Assembly (NCBI GenBank): GCA_943331855.1
Contig: CALQNE010000175.1
Coordinates: 1-7,423, forward strand
Length of the DNA: 7,423 nt
From: Bordetella parapertussis
GTDB taxonomy: Bacteria > Pseudomonadota > Gammaproteobacteria > Burkholderiales > Burkholderiaceae_B
Direction of reading: 5' to 3'
Shown: positions 6,659 through 7,423 of the stretch, in pieces
Layout: the number at the start of each line of letters is the position of its first letter
How positions within the stretch are numbered: position 1 is the first letter of the stretch
Notes under the pieces: generated by a model
Told to the model about the DNA's origin: nothing
Seen by the model: the letters and a program-made list of their open reading frames with translations, nothing else
The model's database searches: none
Made by a program: the position numbers and the translations under genes

Positions 6659-7192
6659 TTAAACGTCCGAAGAAAAATCACCCTTTGCGTGCCGTTCTTC
6701 AACAGAAACAACATAGGTAGGACGGTGACCCCGAAGCACAATCACAAACTCATCTATGACCGCAATAAAAAATAACCATGCGCCGATTAGAAAGGACATT
6801 TGCGGAATCCACATGGGCATGGGCAATAAGCCTCCTGCCACGTCCTTGAAGACCCAACTTTCGTAGGTGAATAAGGTTGCCGACCACGCGAGATAGCCGA
6901 CCGCAACTGAAGCACAGCCGAGTGATACCAATTCGAACCACTGGCGCGGCTTCGGTGAGAGTTTTTCAAGCAACAGTGTGACGCGGACAAAATCGCCGTG
7001 TTTAAACGCATGCGCCATGGCCAAGAAAGCTGCCGCGGCGCACAGCCAAGCCACAACATCATTGACAGCCCCCGTTTTGACCCCAAACTCGCGCAGCACG
7101 CTTTGGCCAATCATCAAAGCGCAAATCGCGCAAATGCAGAGGGCGGCAATGCCGCCCGCCACGAGGTACAACGTATCAAGCAGCTTTCTCAT
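6659..7192 (-). CDS. dctQ: TRAP transporter small permease subunit (DctQ family)
   Basis: This 177-residue inner-membrane subunit partners the large permease and is required for TRAP uptake. Four membrane helices are visible at about 7-30, 44-62, 87-107 and 130-152, as expected. Family marks include a polar segment between helices 1 and 2 (VLREFGVKTGAVND, 32-45), the conserved H61-A-F-K-H-G-D-F-V-R-V71 after helix 2, and LPMPMWIPQ (123-131) before the last helix. The cytoplasmic tail is charged. An in-frame TGA lies 9 bases before the ATG, so this is the first possible ATG start. No strong Shine-Dalgarno is seen. It follows the dctP stop by 42 bases and precedes dctM by 41, in the canonical P-Q-M order. 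Confidence 0.94.
   Translation of the reverse strand: MRKLLDTLYLVAGGIAALCICAICALMIGQSVLREFGVKTGAVNDVVAWLCAAAAFLAMAHAFKHGDFVRVTLLLEKLSPKPRQWFELVSLGCASVAVGYLAWSATLFTYESWVFKDVAGGLLPMPMWIPQMSFLIGAWLFFIAVIDEFVIVLRGHRPTYVVSVEERHAKGDFSSDV
7141..7157 (-). repeat. GC-rich perfect inverted repeat near the 5' end of dctQ
   Basis: GGGCGGC and GCCGCCC flank a 3-base centre (AAT on the plus strand), giving a 7-base-pair all-G/C stem inside codons 12-18 of dctQ, about 80-95 bases after the dctP stop. There is no T-run after it on either strand, so it is not a simple terminator. As RNA it would form a stable stem just after the dctP/dctQ junction, where it could slow decay of the upstream dctP message. It may also be chance arising from the Ala/Gly codons. 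Confidence 0.35.
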
Positions 7193-7234
7193 GGGGCGAC
7201 ATCACTTTAGTATCAAAACAAGCAAAAACGAAAA

Positions 7235-7423
7235 TCACCTAGCAGGCACAAGTTTGCGATAGTCAGCAATCAAAGCGGTGCCCTGAGCGCCGGCTTTCTT
7301 TTCCCAGTCAGTCAAAAGCGTAGCGCCAATTTTGTTGAATTCAGCTAAGAAAGTGGCCGACGGAACCGTAATGGTCATGCCGTTGTCAGTCAGGATTTTT
7401 TTCAACGAAGCTTCTTTGTCTTC
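7235..7423 (-). CDS. dctP: TRAP transporter substrate-binding protein (DctP family), C-terminal fragment cut by the window edge
   Basis: Reading the minus strand from the window edge, an open frame of 62 codons ends at TGA (7235-7237). The translation starts E-D-K-E-A-S-L-K-K, continues through NGMTITVPSATFLAEFNKI and LLTDWEKKAG, and ends YRKLVPAR. This is the usual C-terminal end of a DctP-type periplasmic binding protein: an amphipathic helix, a short strand with G-M-T-I, then helices with a W-E pair. The location immediately before dctQ and dctM is the standard place for this gene. The signal peptide, the ligand-binding arginine and the rest of the protein lie outside the window, so the ligand cannot be judged. 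It is partial because of the window boundary, with no sign of mutation. Confidence 0.85.
   Translation of the reverse strand, partial: EDKEASLKKILTDNGMTITVPSATFLAEFNKIGATLLTDWEKKAGAQGTALIADYRKLVPAR

Noticed and set aside
6481..6741. Minus-strand frame of 86 codons spanning the dctQ-dctM gap
   Set aside because: It overlaps the ends of both transporter genes in another frame and has no recognisable content; dctQ and dctM explain the region.
7176..7202. Eight-codon open frame (M-S-P-H-E-K-A-A) overlapping the dctQ start
   Set aside because: Very short, no distinct ribosome site, and such frames occur by chance; no evidence of a leader peptide.

Overview
The window reads as an ordinary chromosomal stretch of a betaproteobacterium, most likely Burkholderiales (an Alcaligenaceae-like genome). 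This is inferred from the moderate G+C content (roughly half by eye), the codon style, and the mix of a leaderless ModA-like protein, an amidase, an isocitrate-lyase/PEP-mutase-family lyase, a tartrate-dehydrogenase-family enzyme and a TRAP transporter, which is characteristic of carboxylate-catabolic islands in that order. I see no mobile element, CRISPR array, rRNA, tRNA or defence gene. All complete genes appear intact.

Layout. Plus strand, 71-4432: four closely spaced genes that probably form one catabolic operon. They are a leaderless ModA-like binding protein (71-775), an amidase-signature hydrolase with an extra C-terminal helical tail (794-2419), a lyase with the KRCGH active-site motif (about 2450-3322) and an NAD-type beta-decarboxylating dehydrogenase of the tartrate/D-malate dehydrogenase group (3368-4432). 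A hairpin at 4438-4463 lies in the 34-base gap between the two convergent operons. Minus strand, 7423-4467: a tripartite TRAP transporter in the order dctP (only its last 62 codons are inside the window), dctQ and dctM, followed with zero spacing by a DUF3313-type outer-membrane lipoprotein. There is no gene-free stretch longer than about 70 bases.

How the genes may work together (inference). The TRAP system would import an organic acid across the inner membrane. The amidase would remove an amide group from the substrate or an intermediate. The lyase and the dehydrogenase both belong to families acting on malate-like 2-hydroxy acids (2-methylisocitrate or dimethylmalate; tartrate, D-malate or isopropylmalate), so the pathway probably handles a substituted malate or tartrate, or its amide. 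The true substrate cannot be read from the sequence. The more unusual points are the GatC/AtzG-like tail fused to the amidase, a ModA-like protein that cannot have a signal peptide and has no ABC partner here, and a lipoprotein translationally coupled to the TRAP membrane subunit.
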